Shown here in pieces: positions 7,935-14,592 of a stretch of 64,000 bases of DNA. The notes beneath the pieces were generated by a model. The model made no database searches and had not been told where the DNA came from. It saw only the letters and a list, made by a program, of their open reading frames with translations. The stretch's first letter is position 1. Every line of letters begins with the position of its first letter. This stretch comes from Paenibacillus selenitireducens (GTDB taxonomy: Bacteria > Bacillota > Bacilli > Paenibacillales > Paenibacillaceae): contig NZ_MSZX01000004.1 of NCBI RefSeq assembly GCF_002021565.1, positions 248,027-312,026 on the forward strand. The letters run 5' to 3'. The translations under genes were made by a program, and so were the position numbers.

Positions 7935-8348
7935 TTATTTTTTTGTTTTTTTCTTATTCCGAATGTGTACCGATGGGTTCTGACGATGACCTGGTCCGCC
8001 ACCGTGGCCGCCGCCATGCTCACCATGCATGCCATGACCGCCATGCTCACCGCCATGCTCACCGCCATGCTCACCGCCATGCTCACCGCCATGCCCACCT
8101 TGCATGCCATGACCATCATGACCGCCATGGAAATGCTCATGATTGAAGTCCCCATGAAAACCATCAATGAAAAAAGGAAAAGCAAAAGGGAAGTACGAAG
8201 GATAGGGGTAAGGAACAGGGTAAGGAGCAGGATATCCATCTGGATAAGGATAATTGGGATAAGGTTGGTAAGGATATTGATCTGCATACTGATCATATGG
8301 ATAATATGGATCATAAGGATTTTGGTAGCTAGTAGGCATATATGTCAT
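7935..8348 (-). CDS. Tyr/Pro-rich and Gly/His-rich repeat protein (137 aa)
   Basis: The ribosome site CGGGAGGCTG precedes the ATG. The N-terminal 55 residues are almost all Tyr, Pro, Asp and Gln (YDPYYPYDQYADQYPYQPYP). A short aromatic stretch (FPFAFPFFIDGF) follows, then a Gly/His/Glu-rich region with repeats of the type GGEH and a basic tail ending KKKTKK. There is no signal peptide. Such compositions are known in spore-coat or other structural proteins and in metal-binding proteins, but no family is identified. The three overlapping frames in this stretch lack this composition logic and a ribosome site, so I take this frame as the real one. Confidence 0.75.
   Translation of the reverse strand: MTYMPTSYQNPYDPYYPYDQYADQYPYQPYPNYPYPDGYPAPYPVPYPYPSYFPFAFPFFIDGFHGDFNHEHFHGGHDGHGMQGGHGGEHGGEHGGEHGGEHGGHGMHGEHGGGHGGGPGHRQNPSVHIRNKKKTKK
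8037..8096 (-). repeat. 12-bp tandem repeat encoding Gly-Gly-Glu-His units
   Basis: Four consecutive, nearly identical copies of a 12-bp unit (plus-strand GCCATGCTCACC) lie inside the Gly/His-rich gene. Being a multiple of three, copy number changes would lengthen or shorten the protein without a frameshift. Confidence 0.85.
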
Positions 8349-8442
8349 TGTGATTCAGCCTCCCGAGGTTACGTGATACCATAGCCTATGCAGCACGTAT
8401 CATACAGGACACTTGCCTAGTTCAAAATGGGCACCTACGGAT

Positions 8443-8781
8443 TTAAGGTCGAATCGTTACACGTGTATGCAGGGGGACGATCGAAGCGAGTTCTAGTACA
8501 TTTTCGTTATGCATTCGAATACATCCATGAGATACTTCTCTTCCGATGGAGGAAGGATCATTTGTTCCGTGAATCCCGTAATGCGGCTTGGATAACCCCA
8601 TCCAAAAGGCGCCAAAAGGCCCTCCTGGGTTCGGAACTTTATTGATGATTTCATATTCTCCTTGCGGTGTCTGGGTGAGCATCTTGCCAATTCCAACAGG
8701 GTAGCCACGCACCACTTTATTTCCATCGAGTAGATATAACATACGCTCGGATAAGTCTACAATAATGCGATATTCCGGCAT
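8443..8781 (-). CDS. L,D-transpeptidase family protein (YkuD domain only)
   Basis: The 112-residue protein is essentially a bare YkuD catalytic domain: it starts [20 protein letters not shown] and contains the signature [20 protein letters not shown] with His71, His85 and the catalytic Cys87. Family members make or remodel 3-3 peptidoglycan cross-links, or attach proteins to peptidoglycan. There is no signal peptide and no LysM or other wall-binding module, as is also true of some Bacillus spore-associated members. ATG 8781 is preferred over GTG 8784 because of the AAAGGAGGAG site. Confidence 0.88.
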   Translation of the reverse strand: MPEYRIIVDLSERMLYLLDGNKVVRGYPVGIGKMLTQTPQGEYEIINKVPNPGGPFGAFWMGLSKPHYGIHGTNDPSSIGREVSHGCIRMHNENVLELASIVPLHTRVTIRP

Positions 8782-8924
8782 CACGGTCTCCTCCTTTTCT
8801 ACATCCTATTCATCCTGAAACATTTGGTTGAACCCACAGAAAATGATTGTATCTATGTACTTGCCCAAACCTTCGGGGTAAATCTGCCATCGTCTTCATG
8901 CAGCCGGGAATCTCTCCTATAAAC

Positions 8925-8951
8925 AAAAGGTAGCCCCTTGGGCTACCTTTT
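8925..8951. terminator. Terminator hairpin
   Basis: AAAAGGTAGCCC pairs with GGGCTACCTTTT around a three-base loop. It lies downstream of the minus-strand ung operon (8974-10145) and serves as its terminator, with TTTTGTTT following on that strand. Confidence 0.8.
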
Positions 8952-8973
8952 GAAAGTTGAATGGGGTGGAAAT

Positions 8974-9411
8974 TTAGGATTCAAAATGAATCCCTAACAT
9001 GGATTTGACGATAAATTGGCAATCTGCTTTGCGAAAAGTCTGACCATCCTTCATGGTAACATCATCTGCGGTATGATGGATCATTCGATTCTCAAAGCAT
9101 AATATGTGATCTTCTTGCCATACGGAAACCGGAGACTGAAAATATATCGCGTTATCGAATTGCACTGCAGCATGCATGACAAAACGTACGTTTCCAGATT
9201 TGTAGGAAGGGTCTGATGCAAGATCCACAGGTTTATCGATCGGATCAAGTACATCTACCTTGGCAATGGTGTCAAACGGAATCATCGTACCATCGGGTGC
9301 AAGGGTGATTATTTCGTTCGCCTCATCCCATGTTTGGACAAGACCGACCGCTACATGCTGCATATCCTGGCCATAATAGATTTTAACCTTTTTTCCTAAT
9401 AAATCGTTCAT
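8974..9411 (-). CDS. Hypothetical protein translationally coupled to ung (145 aa)
   Basis: The ATG overlaps the ung stop codon by four bases (ATGA), so the two are co-transcribed and probably co-translated. The first half (LLGKKVKIYYGQDMQHVAVG, EIITLAPDGTMIPFDTIAKV) looks like a small barrel with a conserved-looking DGTMIPFDTI turn; the second half is unassigned. No catalytic motif or membrane segment is visible. Coupling to a uracil glycosylase is the only functional hint. Confidence 0.75.
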   Translation of the reverse strand: MNDLLGKKVKIYYGQDMQHVAVGLVQTWDEANEIITLAPDGTMIPFDTIAKVDVLDPIDKPVDLASDPSYKSGNVRFVMHAAVQFDNAIYFQSPVSVWQEDHILCFENRMIHHTADDVTMKDGQTFRKADCQFIVKSMLGIHFES

Positions 9412-10145
9412 CCTTGATGCTCCCTTAGTACCGAATCATTGCAATCACCATTAATAGTAGCAAAATTTTCATATTTGGCAAGATTCCAATCGATGGTTTC
9501 CATTCCTTTTTGGCGTAAAAATTCATTCGTACGAGAAAAAGGGCGACTTCCAAAGAAGCCTTTTCTTGCCGACAGGGGACTTGGATGGGCGGAAGATATA
9601 ATACAATGCCGGTCGGGATCGAGCGAAGCTGCTTTTTGTTGGGCATGATTTCCCCAAAGCATAAAAACGAGCGGTTGCTCACGTTGATTTAACGCATGGA
9701 TGACGGCATCCGTAAACGCTTCCCAGCCTTGGCGTTGATGTGAAAATGCCACCCCGGATCGCACCGTCAGTACGGTGTTCAACAGCAATACCCCTTGATC
9801 AGCCCAAGAGGTCAGCGTTCCATGTTCAGGAATATCATAGTTCAGGTCCGAATTCAATTCTTTATAGATATTTCGAAGAGATGGGGGGATTCGAACACCG
9901 GGCTGTACGGAAAAACTCAGTCCATGTGCTTGATTCGCTCCGTGATAGGGATCTTGCCCGAGTATAACGACTCGAGTGTTGGTGTAAGATGTGCGAGCAA
10001 ATGCTTCAAATATATGAGATCGCGGAGGGTAGATGGTTTCATTCGCATACTCCCCTTCTAACCACTCCAATAGCTTCTGCATATAGGGCTGCTCCAGCTC
10101 ACCAGCAAGTTGAGTATTCCAATCTTGAGGTAATGTCAAGGGCAT
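9408..10145 (-). CDS. ung: Uracil-DNA glycosylase, family 1
   Basis: The 245-residue enzyme removes uracil from DNA as the first step of base excision repair. The water-activating motif GQDPYHG places the catalytic Asp at residue 65 and His at 68; the PP-rich loop IPPSLRNIYKEL and the Leu-loop motif HPSPLSARKGF (catalytic His and intercalating region) are intact. Length fits the family. I use ATG 10145 (MPLTLPQDW) because GAAAGGAG lies upstream; an ATG 36 bases earlier has no such site. A hypothetical gene overlaps its end by four bases. Confidence 0.97.
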   Translation of the reverse strand: MPLTLPQDWNTQLAGELEQPYMQKLLEWLEGEYANETIYPPRSHIFEAFARTSYTNTRVVILGQDPYHGANQAHGLSFSVQPGVRIPPSLRNIYKELNSDLNYDIPEHGTLTSWADQGVLLLNTVLTVRSGVAFSHQRQGWEAFTDAVIHALNQREQPLVFMLWGNHAQQKAASLDPDRHCIISSAHPSPLSARKGFFGSRPFSRTNEFLRQKGMETIDWNLAKYENFATINGDCNDSVLREHQG

Positions 10146-10260
10146 GATGATACTCCTTTCAAGCATGATAAACGCGATCAAACATCGGACTATTTCTCAA
10201 CGAGGGCTCATAAAGTGACTGTAAGATGTAATTTTTGAGCCATGGAGGAGGATGTCTATT

Positions 10261-10362
10261 ATGGATGCTGGGCTGTTTATCGGTTGGTTAATCGGTTTTC
10301 TAATCCTCGTGTGTATCATAATCTGGTTGCTTGCGATTTTCGTGAAACGGGGTCGAGGATGA
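10261..10362 (+). CDS. Very small single-span membrane protein (33 aa), candidate
   Basis: A 33-codon frame starts MDAGLFIGWLIGFLILVCII and ends VKRGRG. It is one long hydrophobic helix with a positive C-terminus, which predicts cytoplasmic orientation of the tail. The strong ribosome site ATGGAGGAGGA lies at the right distance. It is too short for family recognition. Confidence 0.5.
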   Translation: MDAGLFIGWLIGFLILVCIIIWLLAIFVKRGRG

Positions 10363-10369
10363 TCAACGG

Positions 10370-10474
10370 TCAATCATCTTCCCATTTGCGTGAATAAGCC
10401 TTCCGTGTTACCCATAAGGTGACCCAAGTAATCAGAGCAATAATAACAATCGAGCCTGTAATGGCGAAGAACAA
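10370..10474 (-). CDS. Very small single-span membrane protein (34 aa), candidate
   Basis: On the minus strand a frame starting with TTG at 10474 gives a hydrophobic helix (FFAITGSIVIIALITWVTLW) followed by a polar tail, VTRKAYSRKWEDD. AAAGGGGG sits about eight bases before the TTG. It is convergent with the equally small 10261-10362 frame, with only seven bases between the stops. Confidence 0.5.
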   Translation of the reverse strand: MFFAITGSIVIIALITWVTLWVTRKAYSRKWEDD

Positions 10475-10520
10475 AATGGCAACCCCCTTTCGCTACAACC
10501 AGATGTGTTATGCCACCAAC

Positions 10521-10569
10521 TATACATCAAAATTAATATTTTGTATAATCAGGGTTGTTACAAAATATT
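10521..10569 (+). promoter_or_regulatory. Candidate promoter overlapped by an 11-bp inverted repeat
   Basis: TATACA (10521-10526), 17 bases, then TATAAT (10544-10549) form a plausible promoter for the acetyltransferase at 10603. A perfect 11-bp inverted repeat, AATATTTTGTA at 10535-10545 and TACAAAATATT at 10559-10569 with a 13-base spacer, brackets the -10 box and start point, as a repressor site would. Confidence 0.55.
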
Positions 10570-10602
10570 GATAATTAATTGATTCTTGGTAGAGGTGAAA
10601 TG

Positions 10603-11046
10603 ATGACAGCAAAGATTATACAAGTAAAGACAGATGAAGATTTGAAAAGATGCCTCGCCATTCGGAAAGAAGTATTCGTGGTCGAGCAACTCGTTCCAGA
10701 AGATCTGGAGTATGATGAATACGATACGGTGGACGGGAAAGCTTATCACGTTCTTTTGGAAGACGAAGGACAGGCTGTAGCCACGGGTCGCCTCATCATT
10801 TATCATGAGCATATGGCTAAAATGCAGCGGATTGCCGTAGCGAAATCACATCGCGGTCTTGGATACGGAAGCGTACTTCTGGTAGCCCTAGAACAAATTG
10901 CAACAGATTTAGGACTTAGCGATTCAATCTTAGATGCACAATGTCAGGCGGAACAGTTCTATGGAAAGCTCGGCTATGAAGTAATCTCAGAAGAGCCGTT
11001 CTACGATGCAGGCATTTTGCATGTCCGTATGAAAAAGCCTTTATAA
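10603..11046 (+). CDS. GNAT family N-acetyltransferase, YjcF-like
   Basis: The 147-residue protein has a typical opening, VKTDEDLKRCLAIRKEVFVVEQ, in which a Cys/Arg-rich helix precedes the VEQ motif of the YjcF/ElaA-type group. The acetyl-CoA loop is SHRGLGYGSVLL and the C-terminal part has LDAQCQAEQFYGKLGYE. ATG 10603 is preferred over 10600 because of the distance from AGAGGTG. It is preceded by a promoter with an overlapping dyad. Confidence 0.85.
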   Translation: MTAKIIQVKTDEDLKRCLAIRKEVFVVEQLVPEDLEYDEYDTVDGKAYHVLLEDEGQAVATGRLIIYHEHMAKMQRIAVAKSHRGLGYGSVLLVALEQIATDLGLSDSILDAQCQAEQFYGKLGYEVISEEPFYDAGILHVRMKKPL

Positions 11047-11098
11047 GGTCACACTATTCCCTTAGAACCATCATTTGACTCCAGAGGAGCGTGTTGAA

Positions 11099-11335
11099 GT
11101 GGAAGGGAATGTACGAGACACCATTGTGGCTGTTCAAAAAAATGGCGATGGAGATATTCAGCAATTCAAAACATCATCCGGACGTGTTATGAATTATTCG
11201 GAAGCCTTGCAGGCCGTACAGAACGGCGAAATCGCAGGCGTGAACGCGTTTAAAGGAAGAGATGGAGAGACTTATATTCGCGGAGATGCGGATGGAGACC
11301 CATCGAATAATTTGGACAACTTACCGACGTTTTAA
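11099..11335 (+). CDS. DUF3892 family protein
   Basis: The recognisable core is VAVQKNGDGDIQQFKTSSGR, then VMNYSEALQAVQNGEIAGVN and YIRGDADGDPSNNLDNLPTF, which I know as DUF3892. I start at GTG 11099 because AGAGGAG at 11083-11089 fits this position, giving 78 residues; a TTG at 11075 in the same frame has no ribosome site. Members are short proteins of Firmicutes with no known role. Confidence 0.75.
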   Translation: MEGNVRDTIVAVQKNGDGDIQQFKTSSGRVMNYSEALQAVQNGEIAGVNAFKGRDGETYIRGDADGDPSNNLDNLPTF

Positions 11336-11465
11336 CTTAGGCTAAGCGATCTGTTGGAGGTATTATCTCTGACAGGTCGTTTTCTTTTTTCCCGGAGAAC
11401 CAGTGGGCTGGACATTTCATATGATGAAGGGAATCCATCCCAACGTATGAAAAGAGTTGATCGCA

Positions 11466-11669
11466 TTGGCTAAAGGTAAGGTAGTGAAAAAGAAAAAAAG
11501 TACGTCTGAGCGTGCACAATATAACATGAAAATCGTGACCTCGGACCGTTGTGAAGCATGCAAGCAGCAATGTGCGAGAGGGATCCGGTACATGGAGCAT
11601 ATGCGACTTGATGGTGCTATGGGAAAAGGTGTTCCATGTATTTTGACACGCACATTAAAATCCAAGTAA
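11466..11669 (+). CDS. Small basic cysteine-containing protein (67 aa)
   Basis: The frame encodes a Lys-rich start (AKGKVVKKKKSTSERAQYNM) followed by CEACKQQCARG and a late Cys (GVPCILT): four Cys that could bind a metal or form a knuckle. I favour TTG 11466, about ten bases after GAAAAGAG; TTG 11457 is possible. Similar short proteins are annotated as hypothetical in Paenibacillus, to my knowledge. Confidence 0.65.
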   Translation: MAKGKVVKKKKSTSERAQYNMKIVTSDRCEACKQQCARGIRYMEHMRLDGAMGKGVPCILTRTLKSK

Positions 11670-11674
11670 AAAGT

Positions 11675-11709
11675 TGGGAAATGAATGAGAAGTATTCATT
11701 CATTTCCCA
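11675..11709 (+). terminator. 14-bp perfect hairpin without U-tract
   Basis: TGGGAAATGAATGA at 11675-11688 pairs exactly with 11696-11709 around a seven-base loop, immediately after the preceding gene. No T run follows, so it may be a 3'-end stabiliser or weak terminator rather than a standard one. Confidence 0.55.
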
Positions 11710-11890
11710 GGCAACCGCATGAAGTAACAAGATTTATCACGGTAATTGGCATTATTTGTTTTTTCGACAACATCTACAGCCTTCATTCCACAGGTAATGT
11801 TATCCTATTATTTATTGGACAAGAGACCGCAACTATGTCGTCTTTTTGGAGTATAAACAGTAACTGAAACAATAATAGGGGGCTAGGTTT

Positions 11891-12451
11891 ATGAAGGCAA
11901 AAAGAGTTTTAGTTGTAGCACTCGCACTCTCATTAATGGGGGGCTCCGTTATTTTTGCGGATTCCATAACACAAAAAATAAAAATGGTATTTAACGGGCA
12001 AGAAGTAGCGGACGGTGCTGTAATGATAGATGGCAAGACATACTTATCCATAAGTCAAGCAGGGAGTTCTTTGCAAGCACTCGTTGAGTGGGATGACGAA
12101 GCGAAGAAGGTAACAGTGAATAAACCTAATGTACATATGCTAACCTTTTCGGGGAAAGATATCTTTGGCGTGGTCAAACGAGGAGAATTCAAGTTCAATG
12201 TGATCTGTTCTGTAGACAATTTAAAAGTCGCTGCGGATTCAGTGAAAGTATCAATCATTGATCCCGCAGGGAAGGTTAAAGACATTCAAGAGTTGGATTT
12301 GAAGGAACGCAAAGAATATTTCATGTTCCAGACCCAAGAACTAACCTATGACTTTAAAGCTGCTGGTAAATACACGATTGCGTTTTTTGTGAAAGCATCC
12401 GGAAGCGGCGTTTATACCCAAGTAGCCGAGAAAGAAATCACAGCAATTTAA
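11891..12451 (+). CDS. Secreted stalk-domain protein (186 aa)
   Basis: A Sec signal peptide (MKAKRVLVVALALSLMGGSV, cut after FA) leads into a copper-amine-oxidase N-terminal-type domain (IKMVFNGQEVADGAVMIDGK, TYLSISQAGSSLQALVEWDD). A second beta-rich part (residues about 85-186, FKFNVICSVDNLKVAADSVK and YTIAFFVKASGSGVY) looks like an Ig-like fold. It is probably exported. The ribosome site AGGGGGCTAGG precedes the ATG and can pair partly with a leader segment (11804-11812). Confidence 0.8.
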   Translation: MKAKRVLVVALALSLMGGSVIFADSITQKIKMVFNGQEVADGAVMIDGKTYLSISQAGSSLQALVEWDDEAKKVTVNKPNVHMLTFSGKDIFGVVKRGEFKFNVICSVDNLKVAADSVKVSIIDPAGKVKDIQELDLKERKEYFMFQTQELTYDFKAAGKYTIAFFVKASGSGVYTQVAEKEITAI

Positions 12452-12555
12452 TGGAATTTCATGAATCACACCGCCGAATCGATGTTTGACCCAGATTTAT
12501 TTCCATGTTACGATACGGATGTGTGTACATAATTAATTGAAATGAGGGTTTACAG

Positions 12556-12873
12556 ATGAGCGATCATAATCACGACGACAACTGCGGATGCGGTCACGAT
12601 CATAGCCATGACCACGAGCATGAAGAATTCGTACTAACATTAACCGATGAGAACGGTAAAGAAGTGGAAATGGTACTCGTTGAAACTTTTAACTGTGACG
12701 ATCGTGTATATGCTCTATTATTAGAGCGCAGCAATCCTGAAGCGGATGGCGTGATTCTTCGTATTGAAGAAGAAGACGAGGAAATGGTCCTTTACAATAT
12801 CGAAGACGAAGCAGAGTGGGATCGCGTTCAAGAAGCGTACAACGAACTTGTCGCTGCTCACGAAGAAGCTTAA
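12556..12873 (+). CDS. DUF1292 family protein with His-rich N-terminus
   Basis: The 105-residue protein is highly acidic. After a Cys/His-rich start (SDHNHDDNCGCGHDHSHDHE) that could bind metal, the DUF1292 core follows: FVLTLTDENGKEVEMVLVET, YALLLERSNPEADGVILRIE and NIEDEAEWDRVQEAYNEL. This family (YrzB type) is widespread in Firmicutes, often near RNase or alanyl-tRNA synthetase genes; its role is unknown. Here it stands alone with a terminator behind it. Confidence 0.9.
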   Translation: MSDHNHDDNCGCGHDHSHDHEHEEFVLTLTDENGKEVEMVLVETFNCDDRVYALLLERSNPEADGVILRIEEEDEEMVLYNIEDEAEWDRVQEAYNELVAAHEEA

Positions 12874-12888
12874 TACGTATGGAAGCAA

Positions 12889-12920
12889 AATACCCGTTCG
12901 GTGGATACCGGGCGGGTATT
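12889..12920. terminator. Hairpin between convergent genes
   Basis: AATACCCG (12889-12896) pairs with CGGGTATT (12913-12920), with an inner CGGT/ACCG stem. It sits between the DUF1292 gene and the convergent gene at 12935. T content after it is modest. Confidence 0.65.
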
Positions 12921-12934
12921 GTTGTGGTTCATGA

Positions 12935-13354
12935 TTATTTACGAGGATTGAAGTAAAGCGTGCGTCCGTTGAACATCTTCAATTCCGCTTTATTCTTACG
13001 TGCGATGAACTTACATAGTTCATTACCTTTAGATTTATCCCCATGTGTTGCATCTTCTGGAAGGACGACTTGAATATAGTGACGTTCTTTATCTTCTTCA
13101 ACGTTGGATCCGACACCAAAAACGATGTATTTATAGCGCGGAAGTGTTCCTTTGAGATAAAACCACTGTTGTTCCTCACCTACTCGAGTCTCAACCGTGT
13201 AAGGAAATGCAGCTTCGGAATAATCCCAATCGAGCTGCTGACCTGTTAACGTCGTTTGCTCCTTGTAATGCATAAGCGACTGCTTCACTTCTTCAAGCGA
13301 CATCGCGGGTACGGCTGATCCTTCGACAAATGTTATGAATGCGCTCTGACTCAT
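12935..13354 (-). CDS. DUF1885 family protein
   Basis: The 139-residue protein starts MSQSAFITFVEGSAVPAMSL and contains TGQQLDWDYSEAAFPYTVE, YIQVVLPEDATHGDKSKGNE and a basic end (NGRTLYFNPRK). This pattern fits DUF1885, a small Bacillales family known structurally but not functionally; the assignment is from memory. There is no signal peptide or membrane segment. The ATG is preceded by AGGTGGGGGAACG. Confidence 0.7.
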   Translation of the reverse strand: MSQSAFITFVEGSAVPAMSLEEVKQSLMHYKEQTTLTGQQLDWDYSEAAFPYTVETRVGEEQQWFYLKGTLPRYKYIVFGVGSNVEEDKERHYIQVVLPEDATHGDKSKGNELCKFIARKNKAELKMFNGRTLYFNPRK

Positions 13355-13575
13355 CGTTCCCCCACCTCATATCTATAATTTCATGCAGTAAGGTTTTCTG
13401 ATTCCATCTTATCCCAATAATACATCAACATCATAGCATCCTGTGCCCTGTTTGACAATCATTTCTATTTTCTGTTGTTCCAGGTATTGTCAATATAACC
13501 AATCTTGTGATACAATCATTAAAATATTCTGAAAATTCTGGCAGCCTTCGAAAGTATCGAGAGGAGGAATCTGTA

Positions 13576-13866
13576 ATGTTTGAACATCTATACGATGAAG
13601 CAGAACAAGCCAACGTCAATTTTATCGGATGTATTTCAGAACGTGCAAGGTATGATTTCTCAATCATTTATTCCAAACATTTTTTTGGCAAACCCCTCGT
13701 GGTGTGTATGCAAACGGGGAGATCGGGTGTCGTCGGCGTAGAAGATCTCGACAATGTGGATTATATTCAGAACATGTTTCATATTACCGATTCGAAAATC
13801 GGTGAAGATTTAGCCGCATTATTGAAGTTGCGGATCTCAGGCGTTGGGATGACCGATCAATATTAA
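13576..13866 (+). CDS. DUF3055-like protein (96 aa)
   Basis: ATG 13576 follows GAGAGGAGGAAT, so I ignore the longer open frame from 13507. The protein reads MFEHLYDEAEQANVNFIGCI, then RYDFSIIYSKHFFGKPLVVC and SGVVGVEDLDNVDYI, resembling DUF3055 in order and length. The family is a short Firmicutes protein of unknown role. A terminator follows. Confidence 0.65.
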   Translation: MFEHLYDEAEQANVNFIGCISERARYDFSIIYSKHFFGKPLVVCMQTGRSGVVGVEDLDNVDYIQNMFHITDSKIGEDLAALLKLRISGVGMTDQY

Positions 13867-13878
13867 GCGAATTCACGG

Positions 13879-13924
13879 AAGCCAGGACACTCTTTAAGGA
13901 AACTTAGGAGTGATCCTGGCTTTT
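13879..13924 (+). terminator. Intrinsic terminator
   Basis: AGCCAGGA pairs with TCCTGGCT with inner CACTC/GAGTG and TAAG/CTTA stems, then TTTT. It closes the 13576-13866 unit. Confidence 0.85.
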
Positions 13925-13959
13925 ATTGTACAGACTGGTAATGGTAAAGGAGGAGCAGC

Positions 13960-14544
13960 ATGAATAGGAAACAGGAGATGGGTGAACCCTCCGTACGTTT
14001 GTTTGTGGCGGTGCCATTAAGTAAGCAGGCAAGGGAAGCATTAGAACAGTGGACAGGCCATGCGAAGGCGGAAATTCCGTTCCAGCGTTGGGTGCATCCG
14101 TTAGATTATCATATCACATTGCAGTTCTTGGGCGATACGAAACCGGATCAGTTAGGTTCGCTGATTGAAGGTCTAAGAGCTGCGGTATCAACGGTTTCTC
14201 CCTTGGAGCTTTCTCTCAAAGGAATAGGTACGTTTGGCAGGGATATAGCTCCTCGCATTTTATGGGCCGGTGTTGGCGGCGATACTGGTGGACTTGAAGC
14301 GTTATTGAAGCAAGTACAGGAACGTACGAAACCATTAGGGTTTATATCCGAAGACCGTCCGTACCGACCGCATATTACGCTAGCGAAGAAGTACGGAGGA
14401 GATACGCCGTTCGCCATAGACCTATTGGATAGCAATCCCTTAGAACCAATAACATGGCTGGCAGATCGAATCATTCTCTACCAGACCCATATGGCGGAGC
14501 AACCGATGTATGAGGGGATCGAGACTTTTCCATTCACCAGATAG
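13960..14544 (+). CDS. thpR: RNA 2',3'-cyclic phosphodiesterase (LigT/ThpR)
   Basis: The 194-residue protein belongs to the 2H phosphoesterase fold. Both HxTx motifs are intact: HITL with His51/Thr53 and HITL with His138/Thr140. The preceding RLFVAVPLSKQAREAL is the usual first strand and helix. It opens 2',3'-cyclic phosphate ends of RNA; ligation of tRNA halves is known in vitro for relatives. The ribosome site AAAGGAGGAGC is strong. It is a single-gene unit with a shared terminator behind. Confidence 0.93.
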   Translation: MNRKQEMGEPSVRLFVAVPLSKQAREALEQWTGHAKAEIPFQRWVHPLDYHITLQFLGDTKPDQLGSLIEGLRAAVSTVSPLELSLKGIGTFGRDIAPRILWAGVGGDTGGLEALLKQVQERTKPLGFISEDRPYRPHITLAKKYGGDTPFAIDLLDSNPLEPITWLADRIILYQTHMAEQPMYEGIETFPFTR

Positions 14545-14548
14545 AACC

Positions 14549-14582
14549 AAAAAGGTCATGACCCGGGGTCATGACCTTTTGC
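14549..14582. terminator. Bidirectional terminator
   Basis: AAAAGGTCATGACC and GGTCATGACCTTTT form a nearly perfect palindrome between convergent thpR and speA, with A-tract and T-tract on either side. Confidence 0.9.
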
Positions 14583-14592
14583 ATATCGTTGA

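Noticed and set aside
8037-8096. CRISPR-like periodic repeat
   Set aside because: The 12-bp units are contiguous with no unique spacers and lie inside a coding frame.
7886-8384. Three other long frames over the Gly/His repeat (one minus, two plus)
   Set aside because: They are read-throughs of the 12-bp repeat in other frames; only the 7935-8348 frame has a ribosome site and a coherent Tyr/Pro then Gly/His composition.
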